Positions 37,807 to 48,025 of a stretch of DNA of 64,000 nt are shown here, in pieces. This DNA is from Plicaturopsis crispa FD-325 SS-3. Taxonomy: Eukaryota; Basidiomycota; Agaricomycetes; Amylocorticiales; Amylocorticiaceae. The notes beneath the pieces were generated by a model. It was given only the letters and a program-made list of their open reading frames with translations. It ran no database searches and was not told the DNA's origin. Location: the NCBI GenBank assembly GCA_000827205.1, contig KN832554.1, forward strand, positions 1,920,345 to 1,984,344. Reading direction: 5' to 3'. Numbering within the stretch: the stretch's first letter is position 1; the number at the start of each line of letters is the position of its first letter. Made by a program: the position numbers and the translations under genes.

Positions 37807-38432
37807 TGCGCTAACGAAGGTACGAGCTGCGGCAAAGTTGATAATCAGAAAAGACCCGCGTACGTAGAATAGAGTGCGTGTACCGTGTGCAAGAGATGTC
37901 AAAGCAACCTTCCGCAGTTGCGCGTAGACGTCGTTAGAAAAGAGGGCGAGGCGAGGAAATTGTACGGAGGATCGTCCACGCGAGAATTGATTCAGAGATC
38001 GGGGAACTTTTTGAACCTCCGCGATCATGAACTTCAACGCGACCTCCTCCTCCTCATCCGCGATAAATTGGTCTTTCTGGACACTTACCCGCCGCTCAAA
38101 CCTTTCTTCTACAATGAAACTGATTTATAGACATCGCCACGGTATCTATTGGCAGCGGCATGCCACGCTGAAGCTGCGCGGCCTTGAACGTTTGGCATAC
38201 TACACATCGATATGGATCGAAAGTAAGATTGTGAAGGTCGACCGAAGCTTGCTCACAAAGGATCGCATACAGGCTTGGAAACGTGCCGCAGTACGGCACT
38301 ACACATGTATTACACGGTTTTCAGTTCCTTTCGTCCTTTTAAACCTCTGTCATTTCCGCAGAAAGCATCTTCCTGCTTCTGCGGATCCCGCGTCCTCAAG
38401 AAACTCGCAGCCCGCTTTAAAACGCAAGCAAA
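37807..38432. other. Intergenic between divergent RRP8 and ATPase genes
   Basis: About 0.6 kb, no gene supported. A plus-strand open frame of about 160 codons (38027-38515) runs through the region and overlaps the true ATPase start in another frame; it has no recognisable features. Confidence 0.4.
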
Positions 38433-40513
38433 ATGACAAAGAAAAACAAGCAATTTTCCCCTCAGGCTGGTGCTTTCCCCCGGCCCAAGCCGTACTTCCA
38501 ACGCCCGGTGTATAGCCAGGTGAGTGTTCATTTGCTTCACACTGCTTGTCGCACAGGCTGAAGATGGCCAAAGATATTCACCCCACCACCAGAAATGGCG
38601 CCACCACCACCACCACCGCCACCACCCCTCCCCCCTCGATATCGCTCCCAAGTACCCACTCCAAGCCCAAGCGAAGGGCATTCAAGTGGCGGGTCGAACG
38701 ATAACGCGGTTACCTCTGACATCGTGAGCGATTGATATGCTACGTGTGTCGCGCTTCAACGCGACTAAATCTGTATCGCAATCCAACAGGAAGAGCTTCG
38801 GCTTTTGGACGATGACTCGTCCGACCAGATCGGGGATAGCAGAGACCATGAGATGCGCACGGCGCCCCTCATGACCCGCGACGCGTTCATCGCTGCAGGG
38901 TACCCGGGCACTGCGACGCAATATGGCGTGATGGGCAAAGTCTTGTCTGTATAGTGCGTAGCCCTCCTTTTCTAAAAAAAAGTTTTGTACTTATTCATGA
39001 ATAGCTCTGGGCAAGAACGCGAAGAGACACGGGATCCTCGGCTGTATGTCAATACGGTATGTCCTCATTTCCGTATCTTAAATCTTCCCGAAAATTATTC
39101 ACGGCCATTTTGCTTACTTAGAATGCGCCATTTTCTGCCATAGTCTGTGGCGTGCAAGGCTCGGGCAAATCCCACACCGTATCGACCCTCCTAGAAAACA
39201 TGTTCATTCCCAATTTCCCGCAGATAGGTTCCCTACAGAAGCCTCTCTCCGGCCTCGTCTTACACTTCGGCGAAGGAGGACCCAGTTCGCGACCCAGCGA
39301 GGCCGCGTGGGTCGGGGTGTCCAATGCCCAGCGCATTCAAGCGCCTCCCGTCCGCGTCTACGTTTCGCGTTCTTCGCTCAACACGATGAAGGCGGTGTAT
39401 GCCCCTCTAGGCCCAAACATCACCGTCGAACCGCTGCTTTTCACGGAAGCAGAGCTCGATGCGGAAGCTTTCCTTTCCATGATGGCCGTAGGATCGTCTG
39501 ACTCCGCCCCGCTGTACATTCAAGTTATCTTGGTAAGAGGCTGCTTCAGAATGGAATCCCCTCATCGTTGACATTGTCCATTTTTCAGTCCCTTCTGCGC
39601 GACCTGGGCGAGAAGTTTACCTACCAAGCGTTCACGCAGCAGCTGGAGATCAAGAAGCGCGATTTTAATCCCGCTCAATCCGCGGGGCTAGAGCAGCGAA
39701 TGGCGCTGCTGACGGCTTTCATGGACAAAACCAAGCGGGGTAACAACTCTGCGGCACCGTCGCGATTTTGCCCGGGCCAGTTGACTATAATCGACCTCTC
39801 CGACCCATTCATCGACCCTGCATCGGCTTGCGGGCTGTTCGAGATCATAACCCGCCTCTTTGTGCGCGCGGACGTGGGTACGGGTAAGGTGCTCCTGGTC
39901 GACGAGGCTCATAAAGTAAGCCAGCTTCTTCTCAATCGTGGCGACGCCAATTAATCGAAATCGATTGCAGTACCTATCAGCCAACAAAGGCTCGTCTGGT
40001 TTGACGAAATCACTGCTCACCTTAACGCGAGAGCAGCGTCATCTAGCGATGCGAGTTATCATTAGCACACAAGGTATGTCTGATGCAGTATCTTCAGAAC
40101 ATAATTGCCTACCTATTGGCTCAACAATTTACAGAGCCGACGGTCGTTCCGCCAGTCCTGCTTGACTTGTGCACAGTCGCAATATTGCATCGATTCTCCT
40201 CGCCGGCATGGTGGGAGCACCTCTCGAAGCACGTCTCAGCTGATTTGTCCGCCGACGATGCTTTCGACAAGGTCGTCAAGCTCAAGGTACGTCTCTACTT
40301 CTGTGTTCTTTCATCCGCGATTGATGTATGATCTTTTGAAAGACGGGCGAAGCGATTATCCTCGCCCCCTCTGGCCTCGGTGTGCTCACCGACAAGACGC
40401 CTGGCGCGCCTCAGTCGAAGACGCTGGCCCAGTTTGGGCGGCGCTACCTGCTCGTAAAAACTCGCCGGAGGATCACCGCGGACGGAGGGGCCTCCGTACT
40501 CGTGCTTGATTAA
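38433..40513 (+). CDS. HerA/FtsK-like P-loop ATPase of unknown function
   Basis: I do not know a characterised homologue. It begins MTKKNKQFSPQAGAFPRPKPYF, then a Pro-rich stretch with a nine-Pro run and a Ser/Asn segment, then EELRLLDDDSSDQ. The ATPase core opens with Walker A in FSAIVCGVQGSGKSHTVSTLL. Later come GQLTIIDLSDPFIDPASACG, a Walker B-like KVLLVDEAHKYL, LTLTREQRHLAMRVIISTQEPTVVPPVLLDLC, and FSSPAWWEHLSKHVSA. The order Walker A, long insert, Walker B ending DEAH, then sensor-like STQ with a downstream Arg resembles the HerA/VirB4/FtsK branch that pumps DNA or protein through hexameric rings. The C-terminus reads TLAQFGRRYLLVKTRRRITADGG. The first join (after VYSQ) uses a 54-nt intron; the nearer AG would put the Pro-rich exon in a wrong frame. 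About 500 residues. A broken inverted copy lies at 42146-42900. Confidence 0.7.
38601..38626. repeat. CCA triplet microsatellite coding poly-Pro
   Basis: An imperfect run of CCA/CCG triplets that encodes the Pro run in the ATPase N-terminus. It is likely to vary in length between strains. Confidence 0.6.
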
Positions 40514-40910
40514 TCGCCGCCTACTCGAGCTCGTTGGATTGCGGGGCTGCCGATGTGTTTGACTGACTTCATTTCTTGCATTTTGCCTATATCGCCGCTC
40601 GCGTTGCGCCCACACTGGCCATGGGACATACTTCGCCATACCCATCATTAGTGTAGATAAGTGTACATACATATGTCTTGCTGAACTCACTTTCAACTTG
40701 AGATTGTCGCGAACCCTGCGCGAGGACGCGTCGAACTCTTGCCCGTGATTTCGGTGAATACCGGTCATCATTATACCCAGCAGCTGCCCACTTACCCCGC
40801 ACTTATATTCACGCTGGGGTCTTCACGGACGCGTAAGTGTACCCCACACACACTCTGAAATATCCAAGAAATATCCCTCACGAAGTCCAGAAAACGACGC
40901 GTAAATCATC
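40514..40910. other. Intergenic between ATPase and SDR
   Basis: About 400 nt; no gene recognised. Confidence 0.4.
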
Positions 40911-41964
40911 ATGAAAATCGAGAACAGGACGTTCATAATCTCAGGCGGGTACGTCCATTCCACCCACACACCCATACCATCGCTGACCGACCCCCATGCT
41001 TTCCCCACAGCTCGTCCGGCCTAGGCCTCGCGACGTTAGAGGACCTCCTCCGCACGCCACGCGCACACGTCGCCGTGGTCGACCTCTCCCCGCCCCCAGC
41101 CCCGTACGACAAGGACCCGCGCGTCCGCTTCTTCCGCATGGACATCACGAAGCTCGAACAGGTCGAGCAGGCGGTGGAGGATGCTGTGAAATGGACGGAG
41201 GAGACGGGCGCGGCGCTGGGTGGGGTCATCAACTGTGCGGGCGTCGGGACTGCTGCTAAGGTGTGTTGCGGGCCTTTCGGGTGCAGGCGCGGATGGTGCT
41301 GACGCATGGATGGTATGGCGTCTACAGATTATAGATGCGCATAACGAGCCGCATTCGCTGGACCTGTGGAATTTTACAATCGCTGTTAACCTTACGGGCA
41401 CATTCAATTTGACGCGTCTCGCGCTCAAACATCTCGTCCGCGTCGCGCCAGAGGATACGGCAGATAAAGAACGGGGCGTTGTCGTGTTAGTCGCCAGTAG
41501 TGCTGCCGTACGTGTTCCCACCTGTCCGGCCCACGAATATCCTCTCACTCGCATATCCATATTAGTACGAGGCCCAGCAAGGCCAGGTCGCCTACTCCGC
41601 GTCGAAAGGCGCTGTGAACACGATGGCCCTCCCGCTCGCGCGCGACCTCGCACGACACCATATCCGCGCCGTCTCCATCGCGCCCGGCGTGTTCGAGAGC
41701 AACATGACCCGCCAGATGCCCGAGCCCGTGCGCAAGAGGTGTGTCCCCACCCCTTCTCCGTCCCGCCTTTCCTCCATCCGTGTACGCGCTGGCTAACGAG
41801 GGGTGTGTGTGTAAAACAGCCTAGCGACCAAGTCCCTAGCATACCCGTTCCGCTTCGGCGACCCGCCCGAGTTCGCGCAGACGGTACGGTGGATCCTCGA
41901 ATGCCCATACGTGAACGGCGAGAGCATACGGCTCAGTGGGGCGGGGCGTCTCTCTAAACTCTAG
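40911..41964 (+). CDS. Short-chain dehydrogenase, 3-hydroxyacyl-CoA dehydrogenase type-2-like
   Basis: It resembles HSD17B10-type enzymes (3-hydroxyacyl-CoA or 17-beta-hydroxysteroid dehydrogenases). The start MKIENRTFIISGG is spliced into SSGLGLATLEDLL, so the dinucleotide-binding motif reads GGSSGLG across an intron. Other landmarks are VAVVDLSPP (NAD-preferring Asp), FRMDITK, GVINCAGVGTAAK, LWNFTIAVNLTGTFNLTRLAL, VVVLVASSAA, the catalytic pair in VAYSASKGAVN, and SIAPGVFESNMTRQMPEPV. It ends YVNGESIRLSGAGRLSKL. Five exons, about 265 residues. There is no clear presequence, although animal homologues are mitochondrial. The gene sits between the ATPase and its inverted pseudogene. Confidence 0.88.
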
Positions 41965-42145
41965 ACGGGATCGGCGGTGGACTGATGCACTGGGACGGAG
42001 GAACATTATGTATTAGGTGACATTGTGTATATAGTATGGAGCATGGAAACATTTCGCTGCGGAGGACATAAAGTAATGACTATGAATGGAGTATTTCCTG
42101 TAAAGTACGATGTGTAGGGAATAAGTAGCATGGTTTCGGATCGAC

Positions 42146-42900
42146 TTAGCTGAGGACGAGAACTGAGGCGCCCCCATGGGCGGTGATCCTGTTGCGGGTC
42201 TTGACGTCGATCAGGAGGTAGCGTCGACCAAACTGGCAGAGCACTGGAGGCTGCGGTGCTCCTACCTCCTGATCCGAGTCATCTTCCTGGGCCATAGCCT
42301 CTGTCGGGATAGTGCACATCCCCGCAGGCACAAGTATAATCGCCTCTCCCGTCTAACACACTCCCTAACATCAGTCTATCCCCCTTTCTAACTAGATGAC
42401 ACGTTGCGCACGCACCCGGGGCTTCACGACTTTATCAAACGCGTCGTCTGAGGAGATATCTGCGGAGACATGCTTGGACAAGTGGTCCCACCACGCCGGA
42501 GAGGAGAAGCGGTGGAGGATGGCGACGGTGCACAGGTCGAGCAGCACGGGTGGGATCACTGTAGGCTCTGTCGAATCAACCTAGTTAGCATTGCGCGGAG
42601 ATAGTCGAGGTCAATCTAAGGGATAGAGACGCACCTCGAGTACTGATAATAACCCGCATCGCAAGATGGCGCTATTCTCTCGTTAGCGTCAGGAGCGCAT
42701 TGTCAGACCCGAGTACCCTCTATCGGACGCGAGGTACTATGCCCCCATAGACAACACGTCCTACCTTGTGAGCCTCGTCAACCAAAAGCACCTTCCCCGT
42801 CCCAACGTCCGCGCGCACGAACAAGCGCGTGACGACCTTGAACAGCCCGCACGCTGAGGCAGGGTCGATGAACGGGTCCGACAGGTCGCCATGGTCAAGC
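42146..42900 (-). pseudogene. 5'-truncated, broken copy of the HerA/FtsK-like ATPase
   Basis: This is an inverted partial duplicate of the host gene at 38433-40513. Homology starts abruptly near 42897 at DLSDPFIDPASACGLF and runs to the C-terminal ITAHGGASVLVL and stop at 42146. The Walker A exon and everything before it are missing. The exons coding LFVRADVGTGKVLLVDEAHK, the EPTVIPPVLLDLCTVAIL segment, and QFGRRYLLIDVKTRNRITAHGG are still readable. The exon matching YLSANKGSSGLTKS (about 42630-42745) has lost one base and has TAG where the parent has CAG. Aligned coding differences are mostly synonymous. A longer loop (EDDSDQEVGAPQPP) replaces the parent's shorter one. It is almost surely non-functional as an ATPase. 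Confidence 0.8.
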
Positions 42901-43908
42901 CATGGTAGACAAACGACCGTTGTTTAACGACGTGCATCCGGATGATGTGTTGGCCATTTGTGTACTTGTTATGTAGCTTAGAAAACATCGTGGAAGATTG
43001 CGCGAAACGACTAGGAATCGGCTGCACATGTTCACGAGTGCGAAGGTTTGGATTTGTGAGCCCATTTGCGACCGTAGCTCGCGGATATGTTGGAAATGAT
43101 CTAGTGGTTGAAAGGCCCATAGACGTCATCTTGCTCATCGGTTACTAGATTCGAATACTATGCCATCCACTTTCTTGTCCACGAAAGCTGGTGTCCTGAC
43201 GACTGTTAGTACCGTCCGTCTACTTTGATAAAATTCCGATAAGTAAGTGGGACTTGAAAGCAAAGAACATGTTACTCACCAGTTCCGTAGGACTTAACAG
43301 ACAAGGAACTTGCTCGGTGTCGTAGGCTAAGGGTCTGCAGCATCATGCGTCATGTCTCTGCCTTCCACTGGCGAAATGAAGCCCAGGCTCGTAGAGTGTG
43401 CCTGTTTGTACCTGGCAAAGAGGATGTTCCTGAGCGTCGTGTCTGCAAGTTGGACGCTTGTCCAATGAGAGACACCATTGGTTGCACGGCCTAGAATACG
43501 GCAACTTGAATCGTGGTCATGGTCAAGGATGAAGAAGATATTGACCCGGCCCCCGACGGCGTTGAGTCGCCTGAAAAGGCAATAACATAATATTGCACGT
43601 CCTTCCTGCGCCGTCCCTCTCGTTACTCGGCAGCTTCCCTCCCTCTTCCCTCTACCACATCTCCTCCCGTTTTCCTTAGTTTCAAAACCTGTTTCTACGT
43701 TCAAAACTGCTGGTCCATTCGCTTTTCGACGTTCCACAGCCATATTGCCAAGGTGAGTATCACGATCGACGGAGTGACATCAGGCTGACGGGTGCATTAG
43801 ACTGACGTCAGCTGAAAAGGAGCCAAAGCCCGACAAGTTTGGAGTCAACCGCAATTCAAAGCGCCCGTCCTATCGTCCTCCATCCTTCAACTTCCATCGT
43901 CAACAATC
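42901..43908. other. Intergenic, about 1 kb
   Basis: It holds the broken edge of the ATPase copy on the left and the kinase promoter on the right. A minus-strand open frame of 139 codons (43327-43743) has no recognisable domain, and I do not call it. Confidence 0.4.
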
Positions 43909-46061
43909 ATGCCCTCCGTCGGCGTCGTCGACGCTTTCAAGAGTGCGCTCAGTTCTACAACATATCTTCAACATATCTTTCCTATCCTAACGAACGTTTC
44001 AACCACCAGATCTGATCCGCCATGGGAAAAACCACCATCACGCAAACGAAGACGCATCTCCATCACCTCGCTCCTCCGTCGACACGCCACAGTCGAGTCC
44101 AAAGCGTCGCACCGAGCGCGAACGCGATCCACAACCACAACCTGACCCAAAGGTCGTAGCAGAAACAATCGTAAATGAGGAGCGCGAGCAGAAGAGTAAG
44201 ATGCCGACCTACGCAGGCCTCGAAAACTTTAAGCTTCTCGACAAGATGGGCGACGGCGCCTTTTCCAACGTCTACAAAGCTCTCGACCTGACTACCGGGA
44301 AGAAAGTCGCAGGTACGTTTAGTGTTCAACTTACACAGATCCATCGACTGACGTCCCCCGTAGTCAAGGTCGTTCGCAAATATGAACTCAACGCTTCACA
44401 GGTCAGGCACCGTACATACATCTCACCCCACCCACCCCACCACTGACATCCTCTTGTTGCGCGCGGTGCCTAGGCGGGAGACAAGCATCTCAACCCCCAA
44501 TTCAAAAAGAAGCCGCGCGTGACAGAGGTGCAGTCCCATTGCTTCCTTTCCATTTCCCGCACAAACAATGTGCTGACGGTCGTTCACAGCGCGCGAATAT
44601 TCTCAAGGGTGAGCATGCTCCTGCTTTCCCTAAATGTCTCTAACCTTTTGCAGAGGTCCAAATCATGCGAGGGACGAGCCATCCCTCGATCGTCCGTCTC
44701 ATATCCTTTTCCGAGTCCCCAGAACACTATTTCCTCGTCCTCGAGCGTACGTCATCCCCCCATAAACTATTGCTTATGCTTATTTGTCCACGCAGTCCTC
44801 GAGGGTGGCGAGCTATTCCACCAAATCGTCAAATTGACCTATTTCTCCGAGAACCTTGCCCGCCACGTTATTTTACAGGTCGCGCATGGGATCCGGTACC
44901 TACATGAAGAGCGCGGTGTCGTGCACCGCGATATCAAGCCGGAAAATTTGCTATTTGAGCGTATACCCATCGTCCCCAGCGCACAGCCGCAACGCCGACC
45001 GTATGACGAGGATAAGGAGGACGAGGGTGAATTCGTCCCCGGCGTCGGCGGTGGAGGGATTGGGCGCGTCAAGATCGCAGACTTTGGTCTGAGCAAAGTC
45101 GTCTGGAACGAAGAAACTATGACGCCGTGCGGGACCGTCGGCTACACGGCCCCGGAAATCGTCAAGGATGAGCGGTACAGCAAGAGCGTCGACATGTGGG
45201 CGATGGGCTGTGTGCTGTACACGCTCCTCTGTGGTTTCCCGCCATTCTACGATGAGAGCATCAATGTGCTCACGGAGAAGGTGGCGCGGGGCTACTACAC
45301 GTTCCTCAGCCCGTGGTGGGATGATATCAGTCATCAAGGTGCGTTATTGTTTCACTCTATTTCCATCGCCCCACTGATGACGTTGCGTTACAGCCAAAGA
45401 CCTCATCCAACACCTCCTTTGCGTGGACCCCGCGCAGCGCTACACCATTGACGAGTTCCTCGCTCACCCATGGTGTAATGCGGCGCCTGCACCACCGCCC
45501 CCACCCACGCCACTCCCGCAGGCCATTTCCACTTCCGGCTCCCTGCGCCCGCTCGACTCGCCGTTACTGACTGCGGCACGCGGCGGCCGCCTCGAAGGCC
45601 GCTCGCCCGGACTCGCCTCGCTGAAGGAGGCGTTCGACATCACATACGCCGTGCACCGCATGGAGGAGGAGGGCGCCCGACGGCGCGCGTACAACGGCCG
45701 CGGTGGCGCCGGCGCGCGCGGCTTCCTCGGTGGGCTGAACGAGGACGACGAAGACGAGGACGACGCGATGGGCCTGGACGATGCGAAGCGGAAACAGGCG
45801 GAGGCTGGGAACCGGCGGCAGAAGCCGAACGAGCAGCAGGAGTGGGACGGCCGGGCGGGGCAGCGCGACCGCGGGCGCCGGGCACAGGGCGTGCAGGGCG
45901 CGCACCGCGGGTTCGAGCTGGACATCGACGGCGCGACGCTGTTGGGGCGGAGACACAGGCGCGGCGTGGGCGGGAGCGGGGTTGCGGAGAGCAGCCCGCT
46001 TGCGCGCAAGCCGGTGGAGGAGAGGGAGCTCCCGCCTGGCAGCCCGATGCGTATCGTCTGA
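43909..46061 (+). CDS. srk1: CaMK-group Ser/Thr protein kinase, Srk1/RCK (MAPKAP-like)
   Basis: Relatives in yeasts act downstream of the Hog1/Sty1 stress MAP kinase. After a small first exon (MPSVGVVDAFK) and a polar N-terminus comes the kinase domain: FKLLDKMGDGAFSNVYKAL (Gly loop), VAVKVVRKYELNA-type Lys region, YFLVLELLEGGELFHQIVKL, VVHRDIKPENLLFE, VKIADFGLSKVVW, GTVGYTAPEIVKDERYSKSVDMWAMGCVLY. VARGYYTFLSPWWDDIS is a strong family marker. An acidic insert (YDEDKEDEGEFVPGVGGGGIG) lies between the catalytic loop and DFG. The C-terminal tail of about 200 residues is low-complexity, with an EDDEDEDDAM stretch, basic clusters and the ending PGSPMRIV. About 560 residues in roughly nine exons. 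Kinase call is certain, subgroup likely. Confidence 0.88.
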
Positions 46062-47151
46062 TTGTGACCCCCCGCTCGAACGGTTCTCTCGTCTTCTTCA
46101 TTGTGCATTTCTCTTTTGGTGCTGGGTGGTGAACGCGGCGCCGGCCATTGAATCGCTTCTTCTGAACATATATTTTGCCCTCGACCCCATCTTCCTTTCC
46201 CGTTGACGGTGGGCTACCAGGCCACGGTGCAAACACGCAAACTATTGGCCACGACGCAATTCCCCCTCTCGCCCTCCCACCGCGCCTCTTCCTCCACCCG
46301 TCCCCTCGACCGCCAGCGCTAATCTGCCTTCTCATACTCTCGCCCGTCCCGCCCTGCTGTTATTTCTTCGGGCCAAGGTCTCATTATCCTGTTGTCCTTC
46401 TAGCAAGTACAGCCATACACCACGATATCCCCTGGACATACAGTCTTGCTTCCCACCATATGTATACTGGCGCGCGCGCATATGTATTGTATGACGCGAT
46501 GTTATTAGCATTCATGTAGTACTAGCCACAGCAACTTTTTGAGATGATGCAGCTCTGAGGGATAGTTATCCAGGAAAAGAAAGGATACATCGAATGGACG
46601 CGGAGAATGAGGAGAATAAGGAATGGCCGCGGTGTCCACGGCGCATTTCTGATACAACAGCAATGCCTCGCCCATCCCATATCGAGCATCATTCTTGCAG
46701 GCTTGGAGCTCGGACTACCGATGGTACTTAGACATTGACTCAAGCATTCTCGAGTTCTTTGCGGTAAAGATGATCGTTCAGAAAGCCTCCTTACTTATTG
46801 AGATATCGAGCGTCTCATCGCGCAAGCGCTCAGCCCAAGTCGGGGTGTATCGGATGTAGGTTGAAGGTACTTATACTGACGCAAAGGCTCTCGGGGACTC
46901 GGACGGGAATAAAATGGCCAGGCTGGCACTGCTGAGGCATGCTATTATCGTGTATGTGCAATATGATAGATCACTCTTGCCATGAGAGAATATGCTAGGA
47001 GGCAACACCACGCTATTGAGCTGCGGGAGATGCACACTCTCAATACCCTCTGATTTTGATCCTAAGATGCGTAATATAAGTTCGCTGCAGGAACACGGCA
47101 CTGCCAAGTTGACATACCTGCTTAGCGGCGTCGATGCGATGGTCTCCGCAT
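46062..47151. other. Intergenic, about 1.1 kb
   Basis: This lies between the convergent kinase and small secreted protein genes. No gene is recognised; open frames here lack family features. Confidence 0.4.
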
Positions 47152-47505
47152 CTATGCACCGCAAGTGATGTTTCCGGGGCTGTACTGGTGACACGGCGCC
47201 TTCTCGCACGTGAAGGAGAATTCGATTTGATTGGGGCCGTCACAGGCGAACACTGAGTTCCTGCCCCCGTCGACCTCCGGCACACCCTGGAGAGCTGCGT
47301 CTAGCTGAGCCTGGGTGAACCCTGTCAGACGCGTCGGCTCCATGTCAGCTCCTGCTGTGCGGTATTCAGGATCTGAGGTATGCTTACCCATGGCCAGAAG
47401 ATTGGAGCCGCAGTAGTCATTGTATGGGATGCAGTCTGCGGCGAGAACGCTGCTGGCGCCGGAGAAAAGCACGGCGGCGACTGTAGCGAAGATAGCGGTT
47501 TTCAT
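47152..47505 (-). CDS. Small secreted cysteine-containing protein
   Basis: An uncharacterised 117-residue protein with no intron. MKTAIFATVAAVLFSGASSVLA is a typical signal peptide with a cleavage site before ADC. The mature part of about 95 residues has six cysteines in the pattern C-x6-C...C-x10-C-x4-C-x10-C (from CIPYNDYC to the terminal CGA), enough for three disulfides. It contains SDPEYRTAGADMEP, a mid-region TGFTQAQLDAALQGVPEVDGG, and one N-glycosylation-like site (NIT). Basidiomycetes have many such proteins; roles as effectors, wall components or toxins are all possible, and nothing here decides. A TATA-like box lies about 90 nt upstream. Confidence 0.7.
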   Translation of the reverse strand: MKTAIFATVAAVLFSGASSVLAADCIPYNDYCGSNLLAMGKHTSDPEYRTAGADMEPTRLTGFTQAQLDAALQGVPEVDGGRNSVFACDGPNQIEFSFTCEKAPCHQYSPGNITCGA

Positions 47506-48025
47506 GGTGGATTTAGGATGCGCCGAAATTTAGAATGATTTGATCTGTGGTATGGAAACAGACGAGGATGAGGGACCTACCTGCACCCAAGGTGCACTTT
47601 ATACTCTATGAGACCTGTGCTCCAGGTTCATGCGACGCGTGAGGTCCGGAGGTGCACGTAAGCCCATACGCACATGAAGGCCTTGGCATTGAGAAAGGCC
47701 TCGCAAAATCCGAACCGGGAAGCCATTATTTCTCCTTGTGTCCGTGCTTCCCGTTAGTACAAGCGGCGGACGAGGAAACAGAGGGAAACAGCAGTGCTTT
47801 GCGGGGAGTCCGAACTTGCGGATTTTGAACTCCGCGGCATTCATTCCCCGCGGCGCCACAAAATGCAATGTTCTCCATGCTCAAGCGCTCACGACGTCCG
47901 CTCACTGTACAGTAGCATACGCAATGCTCACGATCTAACGTTACACGAACAGGCAAAGCCTCTATCTAAATATCGAATACATAGTATGAACAAGTTTGCC
48001 ATCGGTTGCTCACCCTCGCGCCATG
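47506..48025. other. Intergenic, promoter of small secreted protein
   Basis: About 0.5 kb, no gene. It also contains the 3' side of the WD40 gene on the same strand. Confidence 0.4.
47597..47603 (-). promoter_or_regulatory. TATA-like box of small secreted protein gene
   Basis: The minus strand reads TATAAAG about 92 nt before the start codon at 47505, a plausible distance for a strong fungal promoter. Assignment is by sequence and position only. Confidence 0.4.

Noticed and set aside
38027-38515. Plus-strand open frame of 163 codons
   Set aside because: It overlaps the ATPase first exon in a different frame; the ATPase frame has splice and motif support, this one has none.
38433-42900. The two inverted ATPase copies as ends of a mobile element
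   Set aside because: The repeats are exons of a host-like spliced gene with diverged introns; no terminal repeats, target-site duplication or transposase are visible.
43327-43743. Minus-strand open frame of 139 codons upstream of the kinase
   Set aside because: No recognisable features; lies in the expected promoter region of the kinase.
45464-46335. Long minus-strand frames opposite the kinase tail
   Set aside because: Produced by GC-rich low-complexity coding sequence on the other strand.
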